Below, in pieces: positions 1 through 11,622 of a stretch of DNA of 64,000 nucleotides; position 1 is the first letter of the stretch; each line of letters opens with the position of its first letter. The DNA comes from Aedes albopictus. Taxonomy: Eukaryota; Arthropoda; Insecta; Diptera; Culicidae. A model generated the notes under the pieces. That model saw nothing but the letters and a program-made list of their open reading frames with translations, was not told the origin of the DNA and made no database searches. A program made the translations under genes and the position numbers. Where the stretch lies: assembly GCF_035046485.1 (NCBI RefSeq), contig NC_085137.1, positions 448,748,980-448,812,979 on the forward strand, written 5' to 3'.

Positions 1-680
1 GTAATTTGCGTCGCTCCTGAGATATAGCGTTCTAAAGAAAAAAATATTCATTTTTTTTTCATATAAAGTATCATATAAAATCAGGTGCAGTTTATAAATT
101 TCGTCAAAAAACATTGTTCGATGCCATATAAAGACGTTTTGTGCTGATTTGAACAATATCGAGTATAAAAAGGATTAAAAAATGTGATTTTATCAAGAAT
201 GTTTTTAAGGTACTTACGACATCAATTTCAATGAAAATGCAGAAGTTATTTGAGATTTTTCTGTTGAGGATACGTTCCAAATGAACGTTCAAGAAGAATG
301 CCGATATTTTGCAACGCCAGAAATCTCACAAAATAAAAAACGCGATGTCCCGATACTCCTCCGTAGACTGCTTGTCTACGCATTTCACATCGTTTGTACA
401 TTTACTACATGCACTGAAGAATCAGACCTAATCAGAGCGTACACAAAACTGGAAAGCACCCATTACCTGGCAGAGATTAGAAGGCGGTAGCGGAAAGATA
501 AGCCCATCGATCGGCAGAATTCCCTGAAATACAATACTCGCATGGGAGCAGCGGCAACAGTAGGAGGACCAGCTGAAAAAAGAGCACAACCCCCCTCCGA
601 ACGGACCCAGCTGCGATAAGCGGTCGTTCCTTGGAAAGCAAACAATCTATGTCTACCTACTGCTACTTAGGACGATGCGA
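1..680. other. Unassigned AT-rich sequence
   Basis: No recognisable gene or element boundary. The short open frames here have no family motif. The part after about 480 is somewhat GC-richer. I see nothing that identifies it. Confidence 0.4.
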
Positions 681-1965
681 TGATGACGGTGCGATGCGAG
701 GGCCATCATTCTCTGCTCTGTAAAGTAAAGGAAGGAGGATTTTTCTTCTTTTCCACGCAAGGAAGAGTGCGGAAAAGTGTGTCTGCCTTTTTGATGTTTT
801 TCTGCTCAACAGAGACGACGACGACCACGACGACGGGTGACTTTCGAACTTTCGTCAATCCACCACCTGAGCCTCCTTTTGGGTAGGGCATTTATTGAAC
901 CCATGGAATACGTAACCTTATTCGACCCCGCATATTGAACATCCACATGAAATTTAGCAAATTGCAATAGTGTATTGAAACTGAGTACATTGGGCGAGCG
1001 AATGCATCTTCAATTTCTTCCTATTCTTCCAAATTCACGGGTATTTAAAAAAAAGTTGATTACCAGTGGTCATACGAGGACGTTGATCAGAAGCATCCGT
1101 TCGTTACTTGTGAGGATGCAACTGATTTGAACACGTTTTAGTTGCAGATAAAAAAAAACTCCAATCTAAAGCTCATCTTCAATACTTTGCTCATGAGTTA
1201 TAATATAACAATTTCTAAAATACTCATCAGCTTTCCGATTGTCGCAAAAATCTAAAACCGCCACAAACTTACAAGGTTCGCTGCCGGTCGTCTAAGGACG
1301 ATGATAATGGTGTAGCGTGTGCTTTACGCCGGCCTATATTTATAGGATGATGGAAACCGGAAAATGACGGTGCGTGAAATTCGTCATCGTTCGTGTACGG
1401 CCGATTGGTTCGCTGCGTGCCATAGAATGTGTAACGTCCCCCACCCCAGCCAGGGGAAAATCCCGACGCAAATATCTAACTACGGAAAAAAGGCTGCCCG
1501 CTTGGGACGTGCGGGGGGCGCGATGCGACGTGGCTTTAATGTGAGTTCCGATAACCAACCCTAATCGTGTACACATTGTTGGCAGTGGAATTTGGCAATG
1601 ACGTTTCGTAACGTTTTTTATCGATTCGATGATGAGTGCGCGAGTGCGGCTCTGCTCGACATGCACTGCGTTTCGAATCGGTTGGTTTGGTTGTGTACCC
1701 GACCCGCTACTAATCTTAAATCAAACGGGGTTTATCTATCACTTTCCAATTGTTCATTCAGTTCAATCTGACTCACTAGTGGCGGTGGGGTGCGCATCAA
1801 TGGCGAATTTGGAATCGTCATCGATTTACATTTATCGCTTTGTGGAAACAGTTCATGGGCGTGCTTAGATTAATATTCTTAATGCGTTTGAGAGCTTCCA
1901 AGAACTTTAATTAAATTAGATTTTTTCCAAAGTTTTGTTTAAAAGGTTTTATTTAAAATTCAGCC
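681..1965. other. Unassigned, partly GC-richer sequence with a short GAC-type low-complexity run
   Basis: A GAC/CAC-rich low-complexity patch lies around 816-838, and its repetitive Thr or Val codons create spurious frames on both strands. The part at 1260-1870 is less repetitive than its surroundings and could be single-copy host DNA. No gene family motif, splice structure or RNA gene was recognised. Confidence 0.35.
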
Positions 1966-1970
1966 ATTCT

Positions 1971-2201
1971 ATGGAAAAACGATATAGCGCCACTCCGATT
2001 GTCGTGAAACTTGGTGAGTTTGTAGTTCATCGGAAAAAATAGACCCGTATTTTTTTTTATTTATTTCGGCATTAGAGTGACCAATTTTCAGGAAAGGTGG
2101 TCCTAAGTATCATTTTTTTTAAAACCAATGAAAAACAAAATAAAACATAATTTTATACTAGTTGACCGGTTTTAAACTTCTTTTTTTGTTTGAAAGCTAT
2201 T
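1971..2201. repeat. 231-bp direct repeat, copy 1
   Basis: Runs from ATGGAAAAACGATATAG to TTTGAAAGCTATT and is repeated in the same orientation at 3219-3449. The copies have the same length and differ by scattered substitutions and small compensating indels. The family is not recognised. Possible origins are a terminal direct repeat of one element, a segmental duplication, or two independent insertions. Confidence 0.75.
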
Positions 2202-2215
2202 GAGAACAACAATCA

Positions 2216-2398
2216 CAATACGCGCGACGTGAGACGAGACATAACACTTATAGTTCTTACTAACGTCAAGATATGAAAATTTATCTTTCGTCGACCGGTT
2301 TCGGGCTCGATGTCGCTGTTCGACGAAAGGTAAATTTTAATATCTTGACGATAGTAAGAACTATGAGTGTTATGTCTCGTCTCACGTCGCGCGTATTG
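2216..2398. mobile_element. Palindromic MITE
   Basis: About 183 bp folding on itself. The left arm starts CAATACGCGCGAC and the right arm ends GTCGCGCGTATTG. The arms share the core GAGACGAGACATAACACTTA. The arm core matches the perfect palindrome at 28444-28553 apart from a few bases, so the two belong to one family. No coding capacity. The exact TSD is ambiguous because the flanking bases are part of the symmetry. Confidence 0.75.
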
Positions 2399-2409
2399 CG
2401 AATGTTGAA

Positions 2410-3170
2410 CTTCTGCACTTTCAAATTTCTGCTACTTTGAGAAAATCCTCCTGAAGTTTGCTCAAAAAATCCCGAAACAACTCATAATGGAATATCTGGA
2501 GGAAAGCCCTTTGGAATACTTGAATCAATTCCTTCAGTGGCATTATCAGGTTAATTCCACCAAAGCATCGCTTTTGAAATTTCCGATGATATTGTGGAAT
2601 GTTTAAAAAAATCGTAAAGGAAAATCTGGAGGTATTCTACAAAGAATCCCTGAATAAATTACTAACGAATTGCTTCAGATATGCTGCAAAAAGTCGCTGA
2701 AAAGGTATTGGTGAAAAACCTTTGCAAAGTTTGCGATAGAACCACTGTATAAATACCTGAAGAATTTTCCTTTCCTCTTTCAAAACACTTAAAAAATTCT
2801 TCAAGGATCCCTTGTGAAATCCCCTTATAAATCCCTGCAGAAATTTGGATGAAGTTCTTGAAAAAAAAATCCAAGGGAACACCTGGAGGTATTTGTTGGA
2901 TGTAGTGTTTAAGGTGTTTGTGAAAAAATGTTCAAGGAATTTGGCAAATAATTTTTGATGAAATTACCCAAAGAAATCGTTGAAAAGATTTCTCAATAAA
3001 GCCCTGAAGAAATAGCTAATGAAATCACTTGATGAATTCCTGAAGGAATCTCTGAGATAATTCTTCAACAAATCCTTTGAGTAATTCTTCAAGAAATTTT
3101 AGCTAAAATTTCCATAAATAATATCAAGATATGGAGAAATTCTCTGAAAGAATTTCACTGTTAAACATAG
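2410..3170. repeat. Degenerate 12-bp minisatellite block
   Basis: Dense, imperfect iterations of a GGAATTCC/TTCCTCAGGAA-like word. This is the same degenerate repeat that recurs across the window (clearest at 53.1-53.5 kb). The minus-strand open frame at 2637-2882 is a by-product of it. Confidence 0.55.
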
Positions 3171-3218
3171 AAAGTAAAATTGTGACTAAAATAAGGAGAA
3201 GAATTAGTACCAACAACC

Positions 3219-3449
3219 ATGGAAAAACGATATAGTGCCACTCCGATTGTCGTGAAACTTGGTGAGTTTGTAGTTCATCGGAAAAAATAGATCGTATCTT
3301 TTTAATAATTCGTCATTAGAGTGACCAATTTTCAGGTAAGGTGGACCTAAGTATCAATATTTTTTAAAACCAATGAAAAATTTAAAAAAGAAACATAATT
3401 TTATGCTAGTTGACCGATTTTAAACTTCTTTTTTTGTTTGAAAGCTATT
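3219..3449. repeat. 231-bp direct repeat, copy 2
   Basis: Second copy of the repeat at 1971-2201, same orientation, 1248 bp downstream. It keeps landmark words such as CACTCCGATTGTCGTGAAAC and TGAAAGCTATT. Confidence 0.75.
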
Positions 3450-3479
3450 AAGATGAAATTTTCAGCAAAAGTACATTGA

Positions 3480-3592
3480 AGGGGCCACCCAGTCAACACA
3501 CGATCGCATTTAATGTTGCATAAAATGCAAAAGAGGAGGCGATATAGGAACACTTTACAAGATCCATAGGTAATGCGCTGATGGTGGGTACA
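3480..3592. mobile_element. Partial MITE related to the one at 7414-7572
   Basis: Carries the arm words AACACACGATCGCAT and GGAGGCGATA that also occur in the palindromic MITE at 7414-7572. Only one arm is recognisable, so it is truncated or diverged. Confidence 0.5.
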
Positions 3593-3597
3593 CTTTT

Positions 3598-3620
3598 ATC
3601 ATCATCATCATCATCATCAC
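3598..3620. repeat. (ATC)n microsatellite
   Basis: About seven uninterrupted ATC units followed by AC. Confidence 0.9.
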
Positions 3621-3884
3621 TCTAATTGGATACAATTTTATTGTTTGTATGTTTTGCCAAACAGAAATTAACCATATATTCGTCGTCTTTCAATTAATTT
3701 TAATTCTTCTTATCAATTAAAAAAATACTTGCTGCATAGATGTGAAATCACAAATATTTGTTAAAACTTATTTTAGGGTGTCTCTGGAAAACCGGGAATC
3801 GTATGAATGTAAAGTATCGAACTTTACTATTTCCAGATCTACTCAGAAGTACCTCATCACGCTATGTCAAAAGGGAAGTATTAT

Positions 3885-4165
3885 GAAAATCAAATGTACC
3901 CCAAATGTTATTCCATAGGATCGTAGGTTTGGACATCTAGTTTCAGAATCTATGCGGTTTGAAATATTTCATCTTGGGTTTTTCGATTTTTTAATTTTTT
4001 TTCCTATTTTTCCATACAAATGGCGAAAAAAGTCATTTTAAGGTTAATTTCATCCCATATAAAAATGTATGGGAAACAAACCCAAGATGGATTGTTTTAA
4101 TCTAGAGGTCCAAAAATACGGTTCTAGCGAATCAACTTCGAGGTACATTCACTTTTCATAATGCT
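3885..4165. mobile_element. Probable foldback (weak)
   Basis: Two nested inverted pairs: CATCTTGGGTTT near 3970 with AAACCCAAGATG near 4078, and an outer pair around TATTATGAAAATC near 3880 with TTTTCATAATGC near 4155. This suggests a degraded hairpin element. Ends and TSD are not resolved. Confidence 0.35.
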
Positions 4166-4214
4166 TTCCTTGGGACAAAGTGCGCCTCAGTAGTAATGAC
4201 CAGAAACGCTTATG

Positions 4215-4935
4215 AAAATCTATGCAATATAAATATTGGTTAAGATGAGCAGAAAAAAAAATTATAAATACTAGTCTATTTTCTATGAAATATGGAATTT
4301 GTGAATAAAACCCAATTTTTCTCAAAAAAATCACATGTTACAGAAATTCTTAGGTCAGAATCTGAATCAGTGGATCAAAATCTATTGAAAATGAATATTG
4401 GTTATAATGAGCAGGTGCAAAATTAAAAATTATAAAGGCAATAGTTTTTTTTTTCGTATTAACGAGATTTTTAGCCCTAGGCTAGTTCATCTCGGGACCC
4501 ACGCTTTACTTCCCTTCTGAAGGAAGAACTCACATTTTGCGAGTTTGTCGAGTGTGGGATTCGATCCCAGGTCCTCAGCGTGATAGTCAAGTGTTCTAAC
4601 CATCACACCAGGTCCGCTCCACAAGTCAATAGTTTATTTTAAATGAAAATATGAAATTTGGGAATAAAACCCTATTATTCTCAAAAATTTTACGTGTTAC
4701 AGAAATTCTTAGATCAGATGCTCAGTGGACCAAAATCTATTGAATGTGAATATTGGTTATAATAACCAGAGAAAAAATTTAAAATTATAAAGACAATATT
4801 ATATTTTCTCTGAAAATATGAAATTTGGTAATAAAACCCTATTTTTCTTAAAAACTGTACGTGTTACAGGAATTCTGAAGTCAGATTCGGATTCAGCGGG
4901 CCAAATTCCATTAGAAATGGAACAAATGGTCAATG
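4215..4935. repeat. About 162-175 bp tandem repeat, three units
   Basis: The landmark AAAATCTATTG(A) recurs at 4215, 4377, 4732 and (as AAATTCCATTAG) 4903. Each unit also contains a GAATATTGGTTATAATGA-like word and AATAAAACCCTATTTTTCTC. After removal of the SINE at 4445-4626 and its duplicated site, unit lengths are about 162, 167 and 171 bp. No coding function is apparent. Confidence 0.7.
4445..4626 (-). mobile_element. Feilai: Feilai-like tRNA-derived SINE
   Basis: Read on the minus strand it starts with a tRNA-like head (GGTGTGATGGTTAGAACAC as A-box region, GGGATCGAATCCCA as B box). It continues through the Feilai body (GTCCCGAGATGAACTAGCC, CTAAAAATCTCGTTAATAC) and ends in an A run, seen here as a T run at 4445. 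It is flanked by CAATAG at 4439-4444 and 4627-4632, a probable TSD. It sits inside the second unit of the local tandem repeat. Feilai is a known Aedes aegypti SINE family; the name is assigned by recognition. Confidence 0.85.
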
Positions 4936-5059
4936 TTTGTGAAAAAAGTTTCAATTTTGTCGACTAGTGTTATTCGCCTTGCGTGCTAATAATGTGCTGT
5001 CATAGGGTTGAGGTGCTCTCTATATTCCCCAGGTTATAACCCTATAAGCCCAGAAAGGT

Positions 5060-5460
5060 GAAATGGTTACTTCGGTAGAGTCCACAGAGTATTTACAGAA
5101 TTTCTACCAGAGGTTGTCTCGGTATTTCTCATAGAGTTCCTCGGAGCATTTCTCCTGCGTTTTGTCCAAAGGTATATGCGTTTGATTCCTAGCAGGATTT
5201 ATTTCTCTAAGGACATCTCGCAGATGTTATCGCAGAATTCTCCTGGATTTTCTCCCGAGATTCCTCTTGAACATTTTCCGCAATTCCCAAAAGTTTTTTC
5301 TTGAGACTTCCAAAGGAGATCTTTCCCAGATTTTTCCCAGATTTTTCTTTCCCAGGATTTTCTTCGTAAATTATAGATGTGGCAAATGTGGGGAAAATCA
5401 TAAATACCGTAAGACAATTACAGAAAAAATATGGAAAAGTCCATATTTCAAGCTGAAATC
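5060..5460. repeat. Degenerate minisatellite block
   Basis: Iterated TTTCTCCCGAGATTCCTC-like words with an approximate 12-bp spacing. The open frames on both strands here are by-products. Confidence 0.5.
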
Positions 5461-6560
5461 CTAACGAATAAAGTGACCCAAAACTGTATCCAAGAGTGAA
5501 ATAAAGTAATCATTAAAGCTCCAGAAGTTTCCATCATCCAAGAAGAAAATCTCCTAGTAGCGGTTAGTTGAACTTTGTGGACAGTACAATAGTGCTTTAG
5601 CCGATAACACCACCTCCGCACGGTATAAGGCTACCCAACAGCCAGTGTCCGATTTTCACTCCGAAGCAATTTCTCCGGAAATCACGAACCTGCCCCAACA
5701 TATTTAAACATAAAAATCGTGAAAGTTGTGCAAGAATTTCTGTAAAAACAGACTACAAATTCATTCGAGATTTCTTCAACAGATTTTAAAGAAATTTCAC
5801 AGATAGTTCTATTGAAAATTTCAAACCTCATTTACTCGAACGTGGTTTTTGTACACCCTTTCGCTTCTAATCCCCTCAAGTGTTCTTGATTCAAATTCTG
5901 CCACAACTTTTTGTAAAAAAAAATAAATATTTTTTGTTATTACGTTGTCAAATACCCGACTTTTCACTCCCGAATAGAATAACAAAATGGCCTACTTTAC
6001 TTCACCGAAACAAGAGTGCCGAAAAGTACTACTTTTCGGCACTTTTAAGAGTGCTGAAAAGTTGCACTTTTTGACACTTTTGCCAACACGATTTCTTTTT
6101 TGCAATGACTGCGACTCCTGTACATCCAGCTGCTGCTCCTACATCCTCTGAATAACTTGAATCCAAGTCAGGACTATTTTAAATCCTGATTCGATTGCAG
6201 GTCTGATTGGTTCAGATGCAGAAACAGCAGCTGAAACTGCTTTTTTTGCAATTTCTCATCGTAATAGGCTGTTTTACCTTACGCAAATCTGCCAGGAAAA
6301 GACCTACTTTCCCACATCAAATTAGCAGTGCTGTAATGGTTCATTACAGTACTGATTTGCGTTGCGTAATGAACCATTCCAGCACTGTTTTCAGTTTTGA
6401 TCAACTTCTTCATGCATTCTGGACGCAGTTTTGAAAAATTGTGACAACTGCACAGTTTAACCTGATATGATCAGATTTTCTTAAACATGGCTATGAAAAT
6501 CAGTGTGCAGTTTGATGAATATGTTTTGTTGAAAACTATCTTCAAGTGGTAATTTATGAA
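5461..6560. other. Unassigned sequence with two short hairpins
   Basis: A 13-bp perfect inverted repeat AGTGCCGAAAAGT lies at 6015-6027 with its complement at 6031-6043. A second hairpin spans 6326-6387 (CAGTGCTGTAATGGTTCATTAC opposed by GTAATGAACCATTCCAGCACTG, one mismatch). Both look like parts of MITE-type sequence but no element ends were found. Confidence 0.45.
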
Positions 6561-6707
6561 ATTGCAAAAAACGTTGTACGCAACTCAGTGCAAAACTCGA
6601 TTTTTACAGCACTCATCGTAATTATCCAACTCGGCAAGCCTCGTTGGATATATGTACAACTCGTGCTGTAAAAATCGTCATTCTGCAGCTTGTTGCGTAA
6701 ACTACTA
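6561..6707. repeat. About 145-bp direct repeat, copy 1
   Basis: Shares CAACTCGGCAAGCCTC and ACTCGTGCTG with the copy at 7118-7262. Internally it has weak dyad symmetry (GTTGTACGCAACTC near the left, GTACAACTCGTGC near the right). Family not recognised. Confidence 0.65.
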
Positions 6708-7117
6708 TTGTTGCTGTCCACTGCGGCTGTTTGACGTCAGGAGCACGGCATAAATATCACAAGGCAGGCTAGTAACCTATGTAAACATAAATTTTGGATG
6801 TAAACATGTGACGTCATCCTAATCGTTCTTCACATGATCAAACTGATGTGGAGTACTAGATCGCCTCTGAACGATTTGAATTGCGTCTTTAAAAAACTGT
6901 CAGTTTTCCGGAAGATATCACCTTCTAAATGTTGTACACCGTGGTCGAAAGCTCGAACATTTGTGACACCTGCTAAATACACCCAGCATGACTACACCAT
7001 AGCCTACCTGACCAAAAAAAAACTACGCTGATAGCATGAAAGCAAGCATGTGGTCTCTACTGAAACATGCTTGTATACTTAGAGTAGATTGTACTGAAAG
7101 GGTAGTCTTCGTATGTA

Positions 7118-7262
7118 ATTACAAAAAGTGTTGTATGCAACTCGTTGCAAAACTTGATTTTTCAGATCGCATCGTATTTATCCAACTCGGCAAGCCTCTT
7201 TGGGTAAATGTACGACTCGTGCTGAAAAAATCATCAGTTTGCCACTTATTGAATAAATAACT
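7118..7262. repeat. About 145-bp direct repeat, copy 2
   Basis: Diverged second copy of the unit at 6561-6707, same orientation, 557 bp downstream. Confidence 0.65.
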
Positions 7263-7328
7263 ATTTCTCGAGTTGTTTTCCTATTTCAAAACCATTTAAA
7301 TGAGAAAAGTATTCTTCTTCTTCTTCTT

Positions 7329-7731
7329 TGTGGATCTACGTCTGCACTGGGACGTGGCCTGCCTCGCTTCAACTTAGTGTTCTTCGAGCACTTCCACAGT
7401 TATCAATTGAAGGGCCCAGCCAACACGAAATCGCATATGATGTAGAATATTATGCTAAAATGGAGGCCATATGCGTACATGCTTCCATTTAACCGCGTGT
7501 AAAGTGTACGCACATCGCCTCCACTTTTGCATCTTATTCAACATCATATGCGATCGTGTGTTGGCTGTGGGCTTTCTTTGCCTGCCATTGCATGAATTTA
7601 TCTATATTTTGAGGAAAGTACAATGATACTCTGCCCAGGGAGTTGAGAAAATTTCCCGACCGGAACGGGAATCGAACCCGTCGTCTCCGGATTGGCGATT
7701 CAAAGCCTTAACCACTAGGCTAACTGGAGAA
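7329..7731 (-). mobile_element. tRNA-derived SINE interrupted by a MITE
   Basis: On the minus strand the head reads as a tRNA-like sequence: AGTTAGCCTAGTGGTTAAGG (A box) and GGGTTCGATTCCCGT (B box). The body follows, ending near the CTT-rich run at 7315-7325. A palindromic MITE (7414-7572) splits the body. Related but diverged SINE sequence lies at 17931-18144 and 23166-23290. It is not a functional tRNA: the acceptor and T stems continue into SINE body rather than a terminator. Confidence 0.7.
7414..7572. mobile_element. Palindromic MITE inserted in the SINE
   Basis: Terminal inverted repeats GCCCAGCCAACACGAAATC and (reverse complement of the right end) GCCCACAGCCAACACACGATC. The internal arms contain GCATATGATGT and GGAGGC words. 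About 159 bp. The flanking SINE sequence resumes on both sides. Confidence 0.7.
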
Positions 7732-7734
7732 AAG

Positions 7735-8699
7735 TCTACCGTCTAAAAAAAGGCTTCCCTGGCCTTCACATTTATAAATCTGACCCTGACTACGTATACG
7801 CATTCTTGATAACCAAAACTCGCATAAGATTGTACGGTTTTCATCATATTACATCGAATCGTATAAAGGTATAAATGTAAATTCATAGTGCTGCTAATGT
7901 GTGAAAGACATCGCAATAAACTTTATCCTGTTTTGCCATTCCTTCACAGATTAGTGCATGAATAAACTCATGGAACCAAAACGCACTTATTCTTGGATAT
8001 TATGTTGAGTCGTATTGGATAGTACAGTTCATCGCAATTTTGCACGACGTAAATCGCATAAAGCTTTAACATAATGTTATAATTGTCCCCCCAATGTACA
8101 TGAATCTCCTCCATTTCAGCAACTTCTGCGATGTAACATTCACTCGTAAAACTACATATAAAACAATCTTAAACTTCGTAATATATCCTAATTGGTTGTC
8201 TGGGAACAGTAGACAGAATTGTATATTGTCCACGTGCTGCTTCCTTTTCAACACTCCTCCAGACCTAAGAATTTATCGAGACGCCAACACCAACTATTTT
8301 GAGGTGTTGGCCAAACTGTCCTCAAATTTATCCTTCATCAACAGCTCTACGGCTTAAGTAACATCATCTAAAACCAAACTGTTCATAGGAAGTTATCATA
8401 CTGGAATTATTCACCAGAGTTGCCGTGAATACCTGCTCTCAATGCATAACTTATTCATTACCTTCAAGACAACGTACGACACTATCGATCGATGATCATG
8501 AACGGATTTCTCAAGAACCGTTGTAGATCAATCGAAGCAATGGCAAGCAGAGTGTAGAACTACGTAAAGGTTTTGGATAAAAAAGTATCAGGTTCTTTAA
8601 AATTTCAGGGACTTCTGGGCTTAAGGTTGTACAAAAACAGTAATTAAACGATATTTTCGACATTAATACAATTAATACTCTTATCTTAATCATTGAACC
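7735..8699. other. Unassigned AT-rich sequence
   Basis: No gene or element recognised. The short frames at 8066-8357 and 8511-8693 lack motifs. The last 13 bases before the LINE (8700-8712) are its 5' target-site copy. Confidence 0.4.
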
Positions 8700-8869
8700 A
8701 ATACTTATACCCTACAGTTTGGTTGAAGTTTTCGAGAGAGAAACATCGTTACACCGTTTGCTCTTCAAGCTAAAGCCGTTTTTTTTCATATCGCGGAACC
8801 CCATAGAAATTAAACTAGTGGTTGGTGAAGCAAATAGAACAAATTTTCAGAAGGACAGGTGGGTGACTC

Positions 8870-10227
8870 ATGACGGAGGATTCAGGCGGAGGAGGACCAT
8901 CCTGGGCCTTCGGGTCTAGGTACAATGGTCTGGATATAGATCAACAGGAACTGGAATGGTCAGTGAAAGGAAACAACCGTGCAAAGAATGGGAAGAAACT
9001 ATCAGCGAACCGTCCAGCACACAATGAAATCCAGTTCACGAAGTTGATGAAGGTAGACAGCTACAACGGACCACGTTTCTTGGTGCTAAATCGAACGGAC
9101 AAGGACGAGACGATGAAAACAGTATCTCCATTTTTCATCAGGAAGACAATGGACATCATCACTCCAAATGTGACGATTGTTAGAACGAAGGATGGCGGCC
9201 TTTTGCTCAAAACGATTGACAAGCGGAAAAGCTGAAGAAGCAGAAAATTCTCGGAGGGACAATAAACATCGAAATTACTGAACACCCTACGTTGAACAGC
9301 TCCCGCGGAACCATATTCTGCCAAGATCTGAAAATGCACCCCGATGAAGAAATTGTGGATCAGCTGCGATCGCAACACGTGACTGCTGTGCAGAGAGTAA
9401 AGCGTCGTAATAGCAAAGGTGATTTTGAAGATTCTGACGTATTCATTTTAACATTCAACCTGGGAAACATCCCAAACTCGATCGATATCGGCTTCCATTG
9501 CTGCAAGATCAAACAATACATACCCCCACCGCTACGGTGCATGAACTGTCTGAAGTTCGGTCATAAGAGAACTGTCTGCAAAGGAAATCAAATTTGTGCC
9601 AGCTGTGCTAATCTCTATCACGACAAGACCTAGTGCCAACAAAGCTTGAAGTGTGTCGTATGTCGTGGAGTTCATCATGCTCTATCAAAGGACTGCCCAG
9701 TATACCAGGATGAGCTCGAAATTCAACGCATGAAAATCACCGAGAAGATCACGTACCGCGAAGCCAGACAACAAGCACCGGACCCCAATCCACCATGGCT
9801 GAGGCAGTCGTTCTCCAGCCTATTCAAAACCCCACACAATGCAGGACAACAAAAGAACATTGTAACGTCTAACCAATCAAATGACCATGACATCGAAACA
9901 GAAGGTAACTCATCCAACTATGAACCAACCCTGCAACGCCCGGCATCGAGCCAAACAACCAGCACTAGCTCCACTCAGATAAATTCCACGATGACCACAC
10001 CAACACAACCAAATAAGGAACCACACTCACAAAATGAATACAGTATTTCATTAACGAAAGGTAGCACTAACACAAAAACTAACACACCAGAAGAAACAGA
10101 AATAAATCATGCAAACTCTAACACGACTAACACGCAAGCAGAATCTAACAACCTCAGTATGCTTTCACAGTTTGTCACACAATCGATCCACATTGACGAT
10201 AAACAATTTCATGATAATACGTTGTAA
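8870..10227 (+). pseudogene. I-clade LINE ORF1 (Gag-like nucleic-acid-binding protein), disabled
   Basis: Starts at the ATG at 8870, about 157 nt into the element. The frame runs to 9235, shifts near 9230, continues from about 9237, hits an in-frame TAG at 9631-9633, and continues in the same frame to the TAA ending at 10227. The middle part carries two adjacent Cys-rich knuckles: CMNCLKFGHKRTVC (CCHC, about 9538) with a further C-x2-C, then CVVCRGVHHALSKDC (about 9655). This is the gag-knuckle arrangement of I/Jockey ORF1 proteins, which coat element RNA. The C-terminal third is Ser/Thr/Asn/Gln-rich and low in complexity. One frameshift plus one nonsense codon disable it. ORF2 starts 53 nt downstream. 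Confidence 0.85.
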
Positions 10228-10941
10228 TCCAATCAGGCGAATCATTTGACACATCTTTTGGAAAATTTCTCGCTATAATCATGGATAGTTGCATATTACA
10301 GTGGAATTTCAATGGATTTTATAGCAATTTCAACGAGTTAAAGTTGTTAATAAGTGACTTGAACCCATTTGCAATTTGTGTCCAAGAGAGTCATTTTAAT
10401 CACTCTCGAAAACCTACGCTTAAAAATTACTCTATTTATTACAAACTAGATCAATTTCACATGCGAGCCTCGGGTGGCGTCGCTATTTGCGTAAAGCACG
10501 GATTCTACGCGAGAGAGCTAGAACTCAATACCGATTTACAAGCAGTAGCAGTTAGAATGCATTACCCTCTTGAATTCACACTTGTTTCATTATACCTACC
10601 ACCAGATCAACAGATAGAACGATCACAGATAGACGACCTTCTTCAACAATTACCAGCTCCCTTTTTGGTAACTACGGATTGCAATGCACACAATATAATA
10701 TGGGGTAGTAGATTAGACAATGCTCGGGGGAAATTGATCGAATCGATTATTAATGATTGGAACCTAAACATCTTCAATGATGGTTCACCTACTCATTACA
10801 GCGTTGCCCACAATAGCTTCTCAGTCATAGATATTTCGTTTGGATCTCCATGTCTTTCGAGACAATTCCAGTGGACCGTACACTCCGACCTATGCTCAAG
10901 TGATCATTTTCCGATTATACTGTCTCCACTTACAAGAATTA

Positions 10942-11622
10942 CACTAGTTTACAAAATAAAACGAAAGTCGTGAACTTCCGTCAACGACCAAAATTTTTGA
11001 AGCATAATTTAGCGCTGATTTCGAAACCGTGCTTCGAAAAATTTAAAATAGAACAGTTTTTGAGTTTTAGCTGAATATCGAGTTTTACAACTTTTTTAAA
11101 TATCGAATTTAATAAAATTCAAAAATCATGCGTTTTGTTCAACCAAAATATAAATCTTTTTCCATAAATTAAAAGCTGAATATAATACAATTCAATCATC
11201 TGAATGCAGGTTTTGCGTCAGATTGATGAAATTCAAGATATTGGCGAGATTTGGGAACGATCTCCTTAAATTTTAGCAAATTTCCCAAAAATATATGAAG
11301 AAATGTATTTTTTTTTTCAATAAGACAAAAACAGTTTAAAAATTCTTTCTCAACGTTTATTTGAGTTATCATATGTGGGCGAGTTACAGTAAAAAATTCA
11401 GCTCAATCGGAGCATTAATTATGGAGAATGAGATGTTTGAAGTGAGCGACTTTGCTTAAAAATAGAACAAAAATCAATTTCAAATCATCAACCTTATATG
11501 GAAAGTCGATAAAATTTCCGCTCTATTGTAATTTTTTTCCTTCGCGTTTTCGAGCTCAGGGCATGATTCTACACCTAAAACGATCATCAGCTTACCGAGT
11601 TCAAAAATGCTGTAAACTAGTG
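10942..11622. mobile_element. 681-bp TIR element with 3-bp TSD (TTA), inside LINE ORF2
   Basis: Ends CACTAGTTTACA and TGTAAACTAGTG form a 12-bp terminal inverted repeat. TTA is duplicated at 10939-10941 and 11623-11625. Removing element plus TSD (684 bp, divisible by three) rejoins the endonuclease C-terminus in frame. There is no transposase frame inside. A TTA 3-bp TSD is what PIF/Harbinger elements make, but the TIR does not clearly say so. Non-autonomous, superfamily uncertain. Confidence 0.8.

Noticed and set aside
680..891. Short ORFs with Thr or Val runs
   Set aside because: Produced by a GAC/CAC-type low-complexity patch; no other support.
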